Shown here piece after piece: positions 35,877 to 44,470 of a DNA stretch of 64,000 nucleotides. The stretch is from Neobacillus massiliamazoniensis. Lineage in GTDB: Bacteria; Bacillota; Bacilli; Bacillales; Cytobacillaceae. The DNA is taken from positions 806,001-870,000 of the forward strand of contig NZ_CVRB01000003.1 in the NCBI RefSeq assembly GCF_001048695.1. Direction: 5' to 3'. The notes beneath the pieces were generated by a model. That model was not told where the DNA came from, did not search any database, and saw only the letters and a list, made by a program, of their open reading frames with translations. A program made the position numbers and the translations under genes. Position 1 is the first letter of the stretch; each line of letters begins with the position of its first letter.

Positions 35877-36893
35877 CTATCCTCCAATATAGGACATTTC
35901 AATTTTTTTGCGGTGTTTACTTGTCTCCTCTGTTCTTTCATCTGAGTAGCGGTCGACCCGACCATTCCAAATATCTGTTATTCGTTTAGACAATTCCTCA
36001 TCCGTTGCGCCATTTCTCATGAAATTACGGATATCATGGCCATTGCCATTGAACAAACAAGTAAAGATCTGCCCATTTGCCGAAAGCCTTGCCCGTGTGC
36101 AGCTGCTGCAGAACGATTCCGAGACTGACGTAATAAATCCTACATTGACATTTGTGTCCTTATAGTGATAAAGCTTTGCCACTTCTCCAAAATAATGCGG
36201 ATCCACCGGCTCTAACTCAAAATGTTCTATTAACATTTCAAAAATCTGCTTTTTCGTTACCACATCATCCATTTTCCAGCCATTCGTTGAGCCAACATCC
36301 ATATATTCAATAAAGCGAAGCTCTAACCCATGGCTTTTACAGTATTCAGCCATTGGAATAATTTCTGTATCATTTAATCCTTTTTTAACCACCATGTTGA
36401 TTTTAACTCCAAGTCCAGCCTGCTTAGCTGCTTGAATCCCATCAAATACAGGCTGAGTTCCAATCCCACGCCCATTTATTTTTCCAAACAGTTCATCATT
36501 TAAGCTATCAAGGCTTATGTTTACACGCTTAAGCCCGGCTTTTTTTAAATTATCAGCTAATTTCGGAAGTAATACGCCGTTGGTTGTTAATCCAATATCG
36601 GATAAGCCAGCGATATTTGAGAGGTTATTAACAAGTATGGGTAAATCTTTTCGAAGCAAAGGTTCGCCGCCAGTTAGGCGAATTTTTTCTACCCCAAGGC
36701 TTACGAAAACCTTGGCAAGGCGTTCTATTTCCTCGTAAGATAATAAAGCATTTTTTGGTAAAAAGACAAAATCCGAACCAAATTGGTCTGCAGGCATGCA
36801 ATATTGACAGCGAAAATTGCAGCGGTCAGTAATCGAAATTCTTAAATCCCGTAACGGCCGGTTGAGTTTATCTTTAATAATGGTTTTGTCCAT
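35877..36893 (-). CDS. moaA: GTP 3',8-cyclase MoaA
   Basis: Radical SAM enzyme that rearranges GTP in the first step of molybdenum cofactor synthesis. It has the N-terminal cluster motif CNFRCQYC (CX3CX2C), the GGEPLLR motif, and the C-terminal second-cluster cysteines [10 protein letters not shown] ... FTC. Starting at the ATG at 36893 gives about 338 residues; a GGAG site lies 9 nt upstream, and the in-frame ATG at 36908 is less well supported. The C-terminal GG tail, needed for activity in relatives, is present. It is transcribed alone. Confidence 0.96.
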   Translation of the reverse strand: MDKTIIKDKLNRPLRDLRISITDRCNFRCQYCMPADQFGSDFVFLPKNALLSYEEIERLAKVFVSLGVEKIRLTGGEPLLRKDLPILVNNLSNIAGLSDIGLTTNGVLLPKLADNLKKAGLKRVNISLDSLNDELFGKINGRGIGTQPVFDGIQAAKQAGLGVKINMVVKKGLNDTEIIPMAEYCKSHGLELRFIEYMDVGSTNGWKMDDVVTKKQIFEMLIEHFELEPVDPHYFGEVAKLYHYKDTNVNVGFITSVSESFCSSCTRARLSANGQIFTCLFNGNGHDIRNFMRNGATDEELSKRITDIWNGRVDRYSDERTEETSKHRKKIEMSYIGG

Positions 36894-37080
36894 TCTCATC
36901 AACTCCATTAATTAAACGAAACTAGTTATTTATTATTATTTTATCAATTATGCCAGTTAAAAACTGTTACTTAATTCACTGCCTTCTAATTCTCATCATA
37001 TCAGATGATGACAATTTAAATGAGTGTTTTGGTGAAAATTTCATATTTTTGTATCAAAGTCCATCAATGCTATTATTTAT

Positions 37081-37328
37081 AGGCTGTGTTATACTTGCCT
37101 GTTGATTTGCGCTCCAGGCGCTTCGCTTTCCGCGGGCGTTCCGGGGAGCCTCCTCGGCGCTTAAAGCGCCTGTGGGGTCTCCCCTGCCCCGTACTCCCGC
37201 AGGACGTTGAATAAACATCCTTGAATCAACACCGCACGAAGGAAATGCGATAGCATTTTCGAGGATCTCACGCCTTCCGGTCCAATCAACATTGTTTCAA
37301 AAATCAACAATGACCTTTAACACAGCCT
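37081..37328 (-). mobile_element. Family A MITE-like element, complete copy (inverted)
   Basis: 248 bp in the opposite orientation to the copy at 26537. Ends AGGCTGTGTTA / TAACACAGCCT are inverted repeats, and a 6-bp direct repeat ATTTAT flanks it on both sides (37075-37080 and 37329-37334). The interior matches the other copies nearly base for base (CGGGGAGCCTCCTCGGCGCT etc.). It occupies much of the 540-bp space before the second fnr gene. Confidence 0.9.
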
Positions 37329-37452
37329 ATTTATTAAAAACAGAACATGAGTTTTCACTATATTGTCATTGTTTACTCAGTTTTAATATATCATCCTGCG
37401 TTAAAATAAGTATAACTAAATCAACAATTTATTTTTGAGGGGAAAATAATTG

Positions 37453-38148
37453 ATGACTACCATAAAACCAACCCATTCCATTGAGATAATTGAACTATTA
37501 AAATTTGCTGATCGGAAATTTATAAGTGAGCGTGGAACTTTTTTATATCAAGAAGGAATGGTGGCAGATGAGCTTTTTGTAATCATGTCCGGAAAAATTC
37601 AAATCAGTAAAATAACTACTGATGGCCGTGAACTTTCGCTAAGGATTTGCGGTGCCAATGATATTTGTGGAGAATTGACCCTCTTTACCGACGATCCAAG
37701 ATACTTATTAAGTGCAATGGTTTTGGAAGAAGGTGAAGTCTTCGCGATTAAAAAAGACGTCATTGAAAGTGAAATCTTTCAAAACAGTAAACTCGCCTTT
37801 GAATTTTTAAAATGGATGAGTGACCACTTCCGAAAAACCCAAACAAAATTTCGCGATCTTGTATTAAACGGTAAACGAGGTGCATTAATTTCAACTCTAA
37901 TCCGCATGTCCAACAGCTATGGAGTTCAAAAAGGCAATGAAATATTAATTGATTTGCCGCTGACCAACCAAGACCTGGCTAATTTCTGTGGAACATCCCG
38001 AGAAAGCACCAACCGTATCCTTAGTGAATTAAAGAAAGAGAAAATCATTTCCGTTAAAAAAGGGAAAATCTCCATTTTAGATTTACAGTATTTAAAAGAC
38101 GAAATCGGTTGTGAAAATTGTTCGGCTGTGTATTGCAGTATTGAATAG
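37453..38148 (+). CDS. fnr: Fnr-type oxygen-sensing regulator (copy 2)
   Basis: Paralogue of the 30482 gene with the same length (231 residues) and layout. C-terminal C220-x2-C223-x4-C228 is conserved, as are D135-equivalent (FRDLVLNG) and the helix-turn-helix LTNQDLANFCGTSRESTNRI. The recognition helix differs at SREVVNRLL versus SRESTNRIL, so DNA specificity may differ slightly. Start is ATG at 37453 (an in-frame TTG precedes it). It ends in a family B element and converges on the radical SAM gene. Confidence 0.92.
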   Translation: MTTIKPTHSIEIIELLKFADRKFISERGTFLYQEGMVADELFVIMSGKIQISKITTDGRELSLRICGANDICGELTLFTDDPRYLLSAMVLEEGEVFAIKKDVIESEIFQNSKLAFEFLKWMSDHFRKTQTKFRDLVLNGKRGALISTLIRMSNSYGVQKGNEILIDLPLTNQDLANFCGTSRESTNRILSELKKEKIISVKKGKISILDLQYLKDEIGCENCSAVYCSIE

Positions 38149-38164
38149 GATTAAGCCTTTTTTT

Positions 38165-38286
38165 GGAGGATGTCCCAAAAGGGTTTGACCTTATGCCTTT
38201 CATTCAATTTATAGTCCTTTATAAGCGAAATAGAGCTATAAATTGCAGGTTTAGAGGTCTGACACTTTGGTTTGGGACATCCTCTT
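38165..38286. repeat. Family B inverted-repeat element
   Basis: Arms GGAGGATGTCCCAAA and TTTGGGACATCCTC, with inner ATTCAATTTATAGTCC and CTATAAATTGCAGG. It sits between the convergent fnr copy 2 and radical SAM genes. Confidence 0.87.
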
Positions 38287-38299
38287 CTTAGCCCCAATA

Positions 38300-39424
38300 T
38301 TACTGCGCCTTCTTATCTCTTAATGATTTTGGCATATAGACACAGAATGGTTCACTCTCAAGATAATCTCCGGTCATCGCATAAGCTCTTGACCTTGAAC
38401 CACCGCAAACATAACGAAATTCACAGACTCCGCATTTTCCTTTAAATTGGTCAGGATTTCTCAGCGATTTAAAAATTGGCGACTCACGATATATTTCTGC
38501 TAACGACGTTTCACGGACATTTCCAGCCTTTACTGGTAAAAGACCACTCGGATATACATCACCAATATGGGAAATGAAAACAAAGCCATTTCCATCGTTT
38601 ACCCCTTTAGGAGCTCGGCCAAGACCATCAATCGATCCTGTTAAGCCTTTTTCGGTTAATGCACTTAAATAATCGATTTCACCTGTTTTTTCTTTTGCTT
38701 CCCGCATTTTTTGCTGGATGACAATCCGGCGATAGTGCATTGCCTCAGTTGTCTTAATATCAAAAGGTACCCGCTTGCTAAGATCATAAAGCCACCTAAG
38801 TACTTTTTCATGCTCAGCAGGGGATATCATATCAGATACCTGTCCTCTTCCAGTTGGAACAAGAAAAAAAACACTCCAGAGTACACAATTCAAAGCTTCC
38901 ACCATTTTTGCCATTTCCTCAAGATACTCGTAATTGTATCTTGATATAACGGTATTTATCTGGATTGGAATTTCAAGATCATGTAAATATTTTATTCGCT
39001 CCATTGTAAGAGCAAATGATCCAGCAGTGCCACGGAAATGGTCATGAATTTCCGCATTTGGACCATCGATACTAAAGGCCCAACGTGAAAGGCCCACTTC
39101 TTTCGCCTTTTGAATGGCTTCCTTCGTTACATTCGGTGTAGCGCTCGGTGTCATCGATACTCTGACGCCTTTTCCTACTGCATATTTGGTAATCTCAAAA
39201 ATATCTTCCCTCATAAGTGGGTCACCGCCGGTAAAGACCAGCAATGGGTTATTCATATCATATATTTGATTGATTAGATTTTTACCCTCTTCAAATGTTA
39301 ATTCGCGCGGGTCCCTTGTGTACTGTGCATCCGCGCGGCAATGAAGACATTTTAATTGGCAGGCACGGGTAAGCTCCCATATCACAATAAATGGATCTTT
39401 ATTAAAATCCCTACTAAAATCCAT
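38300..39424 (-). CDS. Radical SAM/SPASM protein, AhbD/NirJ-like (TIGR04053-type)
   Basis: 374-residue radical SAM protein. The SAM-binding cluster motif is C22-x3-C26-x2-C29 (RACQLKCLHC), followed by GGDPLM, and a C-terminal SPASM-type set C331-x2-C334-x5-C340...C361 can hold one auxiliary [4Fe-4S]. The N-terminal FIVIWELTRACQLKCLHCR and C-terminal RYVCGGSRSRAYAMTGDY patterns resemble the family containing AhbD (coproheme decarboxylase) and NirJ. The gene has a strong AAGGAGGTG site and its own Fnr box. A role in anaerobic tetrapyrrole or haem modification is a reasonable inference; other SPASM activities (peptide modification) are not excluded. No small peptide substrate gene is adjacent. 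Confidence 0.85.
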   Translation of the reverse strand: MDFSRDFNKDPFIVIWELTRACQLKCLHCRADAQYTRDPRELTFEEGKNLINQIYDMNNPLLVFTGGDPLMREDIFEITKYAVGKGVRVSMTPSATPNVTKEAIQKAKEVGLSRWAFSIDGPNAEIHDHFRGTAGSFALTMERIKYLHDLEIPIQINTVISRYNYEYLEEMAKMVEALNCVLWSVFFLVPTGRGQVSDMISPAEHEKVLRWLYDLSKRVPFDIKTTEAMHYRRIVIQQKMREAKEKTGEIDYLSALTEKGLTGSIDGLGRAPKGVNDGNGFVFISHIGDVYPSGLLPVKAGNVRETSLAEIYRESPIFKSLRNPDQFKGKCGVCEFRYVCGGSRSRAYAMTGDYLESEPFCVYMPKSLRDKKAQ

Positions 39425-39472
39425 TTAAAAACACCTCCTTAATGGCCACTGAAGACAGCCTTAATACTAATT

Positions 39473-39515
39473 ATTATAAAGGTGTTAATAGGAGGAAAAA
39501 GTGAATTACCTCACA
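39473..39515 (-). promoter_or_regulatory. Fnr box and class II promoter of the radical SAM gene
   Basis: AGTGA-ATTACC-TCACA at 39500-39515 (minus strand TGTGA-GGTAAT-TCACT), one mismatch from consensus. The minus-strand -10 TATAAT is at 39473-39478. Its first base is 29.5 bp from the box centre, identical to the scdA promoter, putting the box at about -41.5. Confidence 0.88.
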
Positions 39516-39599
39516 CCAAATCTGTGAAATTTGTCTAATTTTCAAAAATAAGAAAGGACATGGCGCACCGAACTCAACATTTTTTCCTAATCTTCAAAA

Positions 39600-39626
39600 A
39601 GAAAAAACAGCAGAAATCTGCTGTTT
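39600..39626 (-). terminator. Terminator of the yitV-yitW-dsrE-like operon
   Basis: AAAAACAGCAGA / TCTGCTGTTTTT stem with short loop between the DsrE-like gene and the radical SAM promoter. Confidence 0.88.
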
Positions 39627-39965
39627 TTAAGAAATGGTGATTACCTCATATTTTGCTTGAAGCTCGATAAAATGAGCCATCCCGCTGATTTTTCCTACTG
39701 TTAATTTGTTTTCTACTTCGTAATGATCGACACAGGTTTTACAAGCAAGAACCTCTACGCCTTTTGCTTCTATTTCTTTTAAGTGAACAGAAACAAAAGA
39801 ATCCTCTGTCATTGTAAAAACACCACTATTCATGCAAAAAATGGCTGTTGGCAATTCAGGCTGTTGTTTTAAAATCGTGAAATAGGTTTCAAGAATGTTT
39901 TCACCAAGCTCCTTGTCACCTCTTCCAAGCTGGTTCGAGCTTACTAAAATCACTTTATTTTTCAT
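39627..39965 (-). CDS. DsrE/YedF-like sulfurtransferase-fold protein
   Basis: 112 residues starting KVILVSSNQLGRGDKELGENI (positions 4-24, shown in part), a match to the C-terminal domain of YedF-type proteins. It has the CKTC pair at about 75-78 in a position comparable with the cysteine region of YedF (ACGTC-like). It probably carries or relays sulfur. Encoded 14 bp after the MIP18-like gene, so likely one operon. No selD or rhodanese neighbour is in the window, so the acceptor is unknown. Confidence 0.75.
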   Translation of the reverse strand: MKNKVILVSSNQLGRGDKELGENILETYFTILKQQPELPTAIFCMNSGVFTMTEDSFVSVHLKEIEAKGVEVLACKTCVDHYEVENKLTVGKISGMAHFIELQAKYEVITIS

Positions 39966-39979
39966 TGTTTCCTCTCCAA

Positions 39980-40288
39980 TTAGCGAATTCCTAGAGCGAT
40001 TTTCGCATATCGTGACATCATATCTTTATTCCATGGTGGATTCCAAACAATATTAACATCCACATCTTTAATTTCTGGAATGTCTGCTAATGAACGTTTC
40101 ACTTGGTCTACAATCGTTCCAGCAAGGGGACAGCCCATTGCCGTTAACGTCATGTTGACAGTTAACCTTTCTTCATCATCCATTTCTAAATTATATACTA
40201 ATCCTAAATTTACAATATCAATACCGAGTTCAGGATCGATAACAAGCTCTAGGGCACCCATAATATTTTCTTTTAATTCTTCATTCAT
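39980..40288 (-). CDS. yitW: MIP18/SufT-like Fe-S assembly factor (DUF59)
   Basis: 102-residue DUF59 protein with the classical pattern VIDPELGIDIVNLGLVY (about 16-32), LTAMGCPLAG with a single conserved cysteine (about 49-58), and VNIVWNPPW near the C-terminus. Such proteins aid maturation of Fe-S proteins. It lies 23 bp after the esterase gene. Position corresponds to yitW in B. subtilis. Confidence 0.88.
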   Translation of the reverse strand: MNEELKENIMGALELVIDPELGIDIVNLGLVYNLEMDDEERLTVNMTLTAMGCPLAGTIVDQVKRSLADIPEIKDVDVNIVWNPPWNKDMMSRYAKIALGIR

Positions 40289-40311
40289 GATTTATCACTC
40301 CACTTTCTATA

Positions 40312-41085
40312 TCATTGTAAAAGATATTTTTCAAACCAATTTACTGTTGCCTTAATCCCTTCCCTACTTACCTTGTGACCAGCATGGTCGTCAGAAATAA
40401 ATTTGATTTTTTCCGGTGTCTGATTATATTCTCGCTTAATCGACTCAAAAAAATCATAAGTGAATTGGTACGGCACAACCGGGTCATTTTTCGCATGCCA
40501 AAACAGCAATGGTCGTTTATTTAATTTTTCCGGATGGAGGCTAAGGTCGAAGTCTTTTAGTACTGACAGCTGTTCTGCGATTTGTTCTTCGCTCAATGGA
40601 AGTTTAAATCCTTGATTTTGAAGCTGTTCCAATTGCCAAAGTGAAAATTGTTCATAGGCAGGCATCCCCATAAGACTAACAGCTGCTTGAATCCAAGGAT
40701 ATTGGGTTAAGGCCCCTAATATGGTAATTCCACCCATAGAAGTCCCAACTACTCCAATTCGATCCAAATCCACTAAGTCTGCTTGAACATAGTATTCCTT
40801 TAAAAAATCCATTTCATGGATAGTATTTAAAACAATCTTCCAAAAATGAGAGAATAATTCCTTTTGAGAAAGACCTTCCTCCCTATCTCCATGATACAAA
40901 GCCTCAGGTAAAATGACCCGAAAACCTTTTTCAGCCAATAGGTATGCGTAATGAAGGTTATGCTCTTTTGCACTTGTAACACCATGTTCAAAAATAATGA
41001 ATGGAAGTTGAGCATGACGATCTTCCACTTTAACAACATGTAAAAGGGAAACATTTTTTATCTGTTCTTTTTCTACGATAACCAC
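40312..41085 (-). CDS. yitV: YitV-like alpha/beta hydrolase (esterase)
   Basis: 257 residues of an alpha/beta hydrolase with nucleophile elbow GTSMGG (S116), an aspartate region WHAKNDPVVPY and a histidine region DDHAGHKV. It has no signal peptide. Known B. subtilis relatives YitV/YtmA are esterase-like hydrolases of unclear substrate. It starts the three-gene operon with the DUF59 and DsrE-like genes. Confidence 0.86.
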   Translation of the reverse strand: MVIVEKEQIKNVSLLHVVKVEDRHAQLPFIIFEHGVTSAKEHNLHYAYLLAEKGFRVILPEALYHGDREEGLSQKELFSHFWKIVLNTIHEMDFLKEYYVQADLVDLDRIGVVGTSMGGITILGALTQYPWIQAAVSLMGMPAYEQFSLWQLEQLQNQGFKLPLSEEQIAEQLSVLKDFDLSLHPEKLNKRPLLFWHAKNDPVVPYQFTYDFFESIKREYNQTPEKIKFISDDHAGHKVSREGIKATVNWFEKYLLQ

Positions 41086-41298
41086 TTAGTTGCTCCTCCA
41101 CGAATATAGTATAAAGAATAATACCTTCATTTTAAGTGAGATTTTACATACTTGATAAAAAATTGTTAACATAGTATTTATAGAAGTATTAAAAATATTT
41201 TCCATCTAGGTTCATTAAATGCATATTTGTAGTGTATCATGTAAAAAAAATTATTCCTAAAGGAAAGCATCATAATTTCCAAAAGAGAAGGAGCCCAC

Positions 41299-42111
41299 AT
41301 GACTGAGAGACATTTAATTGCTTTAGATTTAGACGGGACATTATTAAAAGATAATAAAACGATTTCTCCTAAAACAAAAAAAGTCATTGAAAAAGCAAAA
41401 GCTGAAGGACATATCGTTATGATTGCAACAGGAAGACCTTATCGTTCCAGTGAAATGTATTATCATGAACTTGAATTGGATACACCTATTGTCAATTTTA
41501 ATGGTGCTTTTATGCATCATCCCAAGAGTCCAAGTTGGGGATTTTTCCATGAACCATTGGATGTAAAAGTAGCCAAAGACATTGTTGAGGCCTGTCGGTC
41601 TTTTAATTTCCATAATATTATTGCTGAAGTAATGGACGATGTATATTTTCACTATCACGATGAAAAACTGCTTGAAATTTTTAATTTTGGTAATCCCCAA
41701 GTTACCACCGGCGATCTAGCTAGTTATCTACACGATTCTCCAACTAGTTTGTTAATCCATACGGAAGAGGACGAGCTTCAGTCAATTCGCCGACATTTAG
41801 CCGAAGTACACGCTGAAGTAATTGAACAACGGAGCTGGGCTGCACCATGGCATGTAATTGAAATTATTAAAGTCGGTTTAAATAAAGCAGTCGGTTTAAA
41901 AAGAGCCGCTGATTATTATGGAATCCCCTCTGAAAGAATTATCGCATTTGGTGACGAAGACAATGATTTAGAAATGATTGAGTATGCTGGCCATGGTATA
42001 GCGATGGGAAATGCGATTGACCAAGTGAAAAATATTGCCAATGAAATCACGCTCAGCAATGAAGAGGATGGCATCGGTGTATTTTTAACAGATTTGTTAC
42101 ATTTAAAATAG
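41299..42111 (+). CDS. yitU: Cof-type HAD phosphatase (YitU-like)
   Basis: 270-residue HAD hydrolase with D10-L-D12-GT (DLDGTLLKDN), a cap domain (about 85-190), the lysine region IIKVGLNKAVGL, and GDEDNDLEM with the conserved Asp pair. The group dephosphorylates flavin and sugar phosphates; B. subtilis YitU is reported as an FMN or aminouracil-type phosphatase, so a riboflavin role is possible. A GAAGGAG site precedes the ATG. Confidence 0.9.
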   Translation: MTERHLIALDLDGTLLKDNKTISPKTKKVIEKAKAEGHIVMIATGRPYRSSEMYYHELELDTPIVNFNGAFMHHPKSPSWGFFHEPLDVKVAKDIVEACRSFNFHNIIAEVMDDVYFHYHDEKLLEIFNFGNPQVTTGDLASYLHDSPTSLLIHTEEDELQSIRRHLAEVHAEVIEQRSWAAPWHVIEIIKVGLNKAVGLKRAADYYGIPSERIIAFGDEDNDLEMIEYAGHGIAMGNAIDQVKNIANEITLSNEEDGIGVFLTDLLHLK

Positions 42112-42209
42112 TCTTTGTTTACCTAAAATGAATGGATTTCATTTGGAGCATACTAATTTTGAGGCAGCGTTTGCTGTTTCAAGCGAAGCTCAACATTGGA
42201 GGGATTCTA

Positions 42210-42362
42210 ATGGGTAAACGAAACAAATCGAAACGCTTTGTCCAGCAAGGAAAGGATACCGTCAGCAAACATGATGAGCGTATTCCCTATCACATGACCT
42301 ACGCTGAAGCGGAAGCACAGAAAATGGCGAATGTGCATGATTCCTCGCTTGGAGGAATATAA
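42210..42362 (+). CDS. Small basic hydrophilic protein, unknown
   Basis: 50 residues from the ATG at 42210 (MGKRNKSKRFVQQGKD ...), with GGAGG 7 nt upstream. It is lysine-, arginine- and serine-rich with no membrane segment. The in-frame upstream start at 42132 lacks a ribosome site. It lies 3 bp before the DUF3813 gene, so co-transcription is expected. Composition resembles small spore proteins but I cannot confirm the family. Confidence 0.6.
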   Translation: MGKRNKSKRFVQQGKDTVSKHDERIPYHMTYAEAEAQKMANVHDSSLGGI

Positions 42363-42365
42363 AAA

Positions 42366-42560
42366 ATGGGCAACCAATTATTCCAAGAAGCAAGAAGATT
42401 TGTGGAGATGGCAAAAACAGCCGACCCTAAGGAACGCGAGTCAGTTGTAGAAAAGGCGAGAAACGCCCTAAGTTCTGCATATGCCAATTCGACTTTTGCA
42501 GAACAAAAACAGCTCCAAGAAATGCAAACTGAGCTTGAGCAAGTAAGTAAGCTGCACTAA
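42366..42560 (+). CDS. DUF3813-like small helical protein
   Basis: 64 residues, predicted all-helical: MGNQLFQEARRFVEMAKTAD, then a central KARNALSSAYANSTFAEQ and EMQTELEQV. The sequence matches my memory of DUF3813 proteins of Bacillus. Function unknown. It is followed by a hairpin that starts with the AGAAAAGCGGAAACG sequence typical of family C ends. Confidence 0.75.
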   Translation: MGNQLFQEARRFVEMAKTADPKERESVVEKARNALSSAYANSTFAEQKQLQEMQTELEQVSKLH

Positions 42561-42599
42561 AGAAAAGCGGAAACGTCATATGGGCGTTTCCGCTTTTCT
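42561..42599. terminator. Terminator with family C end sequence
   Basis: AGAAAAGCGGAAACG / CGTTTCCGCTTTTCT, 15-bp perfect stem, between convergent genes. The arms equal the terminal blocks of family C, with about 40 bp of decayed family C sequence after it (to about 42640). Confidence 0.88.
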
Positions 42600-42653
42600 A
42601 GTACAGCTTCAAGCAATGGGACTAATAGCCGGACAAAGGCGCTAATGATAATG

Positions 42654-43418
42654 TTATTCAAACTCCTCTAAAATAACTGGGTATGTGTGAATGATTTTAT
42701 TTTCTTTGCTCCGTTCATAAAGATGAAGGATTAGCGAACCATGACTAGGAAGTTTTTCTTGAGGGATTTGAATATGAATCTTAAAAGGGACCCAACTCAT
42801 GGATTCACCTTCGGTCACATATTGCTTTTCTTTCATAAACTCGACATGCCCATCTTCAACAGTATAATAAAACATCCCATTACCTGTTCTTGCTTCACCG
42901 GTAATCATATAACTACCTTTATTCCCTTCCTTTTCAATATGACGAAAAACGGGATTTTCTTCAGGAACAATCATTTTTTGAATGCTAATCAGCCTGCTCC
43001 GATCTTTTACTGGTTCGCCGTTTAGACTTGTCGGAAGCAGAGATGCTTTTACCGTGTATTCCCCTTGTGAAACTCTTTTTCCCTTATATAGGTAATCCCA
43101 TTTTTCAATCCGCTTATAGGTTTGATGTGGTTCGATTGTAACTGTCTGAAAAGCCTGTAAAAAATAGCGTCCCTTTGAATAAACATAAACTTCTTTACCA
43201 ATTGAGTCTAAAACTGTTAGCTCCATTATTTGGGAAGTAGGGAATTCAAAGTGCAACGGGATATCCTCGTCATTTTTGATAACAATTTCAAAATCCACAT
43301 GTTCAGGACCTGCCGTAGGAATTACATAAAATTTAAAATCCAGCTGATTTAACCCCTCCCCCTCCACTTTCATTATGATTGAAAAGAAAAAAATGATTAC
43401 CATTAGGTAAATTCTCAT
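42654..43418 (-). CDS. Secreted or membrane-anchored BsuPI-domain protein
   Basis: About 254 residues with an N-terminal hydrophobic signal (about 1-20), then a BsuPI-like beta-sandwich domain: VDFEIVIKNDEDIPLHFEFP, LTVLDSIGKEVYVYSKG and WDYLYKGKRVSQGEYTV. The B. subtilis namesake is an intracellular proteinase inhibitor of about half this length; here it is exported and has a second C-terminal beta domain (about 135-250). ATG at 43418, 4-5 nt after GGAGAG, is preferred over 43430. Target unknown. Confidence 0.78.
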   Translation of the reverse strand: MRIYLMVIIFFFSIIMKVEGEGLNQLDFKFYVIPTAGPEHVDFEIVIKNDEDIPLHFEFPTSQIMELTVLDSIGKEVYVYSKGRYFLQAFQTVTIEPHQTYKRIEKWDYLYKGKRVSQGEYTVKASLLPTSLNGEPVKDRSRLISIQKMIVPEENPVFRHIEKEGNKGSYMITGEARTGNGMFYYTVEDGHVEFMKEKQYVTEGESMSWVPFKIHIQIPQEKLPSHGSLILHLYERSKENKIIHTYPVILEEFE

Positions 43419-43572
43419 AGCACTCTCCATGTTCCTTTAGTTTTTTCAAAATCAATCAGGTCATCATCTTTACTCCGTACCCCATTGATCTTTATCCATT
43501 ACTCATGATTGTAATTTTCCTGCGAAACCGATAAACTTAAAGAAATGATTTTGCTTGAAAGTAGGTGAGCTC

Positions 43573-44433
43573 GTGCAAGTAAAAATACTAGCTGACAGCG
43601 CATGTGATTTACCACTTAGTTTTTACACAGAAAACAATGTCACCCTTATCCCTCTAAAGGTTCATATTCTTGACAAGGAATACGAGGATGTAAAAACCAT
43701 CAACCCCAAAACAGTTTATGATGCTATTCGTAGTGGAGTTGTACCAAAAACATCCCAAGCTTCTCCGCTTGTATTCGAAGATGTTTTTACAACCATGGCA
43801 GAAAATAATGAGGATGGAATCTATATAGCACTCTCATCCGAACTATCCGGAACGTATTCTACTGCTGTTATGATTCTTGACCAAGTAAAGGAAAAATATC
43901 CAAACTTTCAATTAACGATTGTCGATTCAAAATGTGCATCTCTTGGGCAGGGTCTTGCAGTGATGGAAGCTACCAGACTCGCAGCTAATCATGTTCCTAA
44001 AGAGGAAATTTTGAAAGATGTTATTTTCAGATGCAAACATATGGAGCACCTTTTTACTGTTGAGGATTTAGATTATTTGGCCAAAGGAGGCCGAGTATCC
44101 AAGGCATCCGCCTTCCTTGGTGGCTTATTAAATATTAAGCCGGTATTAAACGTAGAGGATGGAAAGCTTGTCCCAATTGAGAAAATTCGAGGTAAAAAGA
44201 AGGTACTTCGCCGCTTAATCGACATTATGAAAGAACGCGGGGACAATTTGCAGGAACAAATTATTGGGATTAGCCATGCGGATAATGAAGAAACGGCAAT
44301 TGAAATAAAAAAAATGCTGGATGAAGAGATTCATCCAAAAGAGGTCTACATTTCTACGATTGGCTCAACAATTGGAGCCCATACTGGAGCTGGGACTGTT
44401 TCCATATTCTTTTTGAATCAAATTCCCGAATAA
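43573..44433 (+). CDS. DegV family fatty acid-binding protein
   Basis: 286 residues from the GTG at 43573 (MQVKILADSACDLP); the TTG six codons upstream has no support. DegV/FakB proteins bind fatty acids, often for the FakA kinase: ADSACDLP at the start, TSQASP at about 60, SSELSGTY at about 91-98, and GGRVSKASAFLGGLLNIKPVL in the C-terminal domain. B. subtilis YitS is the positional counterpart. Confidence 0.9.
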   Translation: MQVKILADSACDLPLSFYTENNVTLIPLKVHILDKEYEDVKTINPKTVYDAIRSGVVPKTSQASPLVFEDVFTTMAENNEDGIYIALSSELSGTYSTAVMILDQVKEKYPNFQLTIVDSKCASLGQGLAVMEATRLAANHVPKEEILKDVIFRCKHMEHLFTVEDLDYLAKGGRVSKASAFLGGLLNIKPVLNVEDGKLVPIEKIRGKKKVLRRLIDIMKERGDNLQEQIIGISHADNEETAIEIKKMLDEEIHPKEVYISTIGSTIGAHTGAGTVSIFFLNQIPE

Positions 44434-44434
44434 G

Positions 44435-44467
44435 TAAAAAGAGTGAGGCAGGTTCCTCACTCTTTTA
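44435..44467 (+). terminator. Terminator of the DegV gene
   Basis: GAGTGAGG / CCTCACTC stem, 6-nt loop, then TTTTAATTTT. Confidence 0.9.
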
Positions 44468-44470
44468 ATT

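Noticed and set aside
37031-37046. Fnr box upstream of moaA (GGTGAAAATTTCAT)
   Set aside because: The half-sites TGTGA/TCACA are not met and the spacer is wrong; it lies about 140 bp from the start codon without a matching -10.
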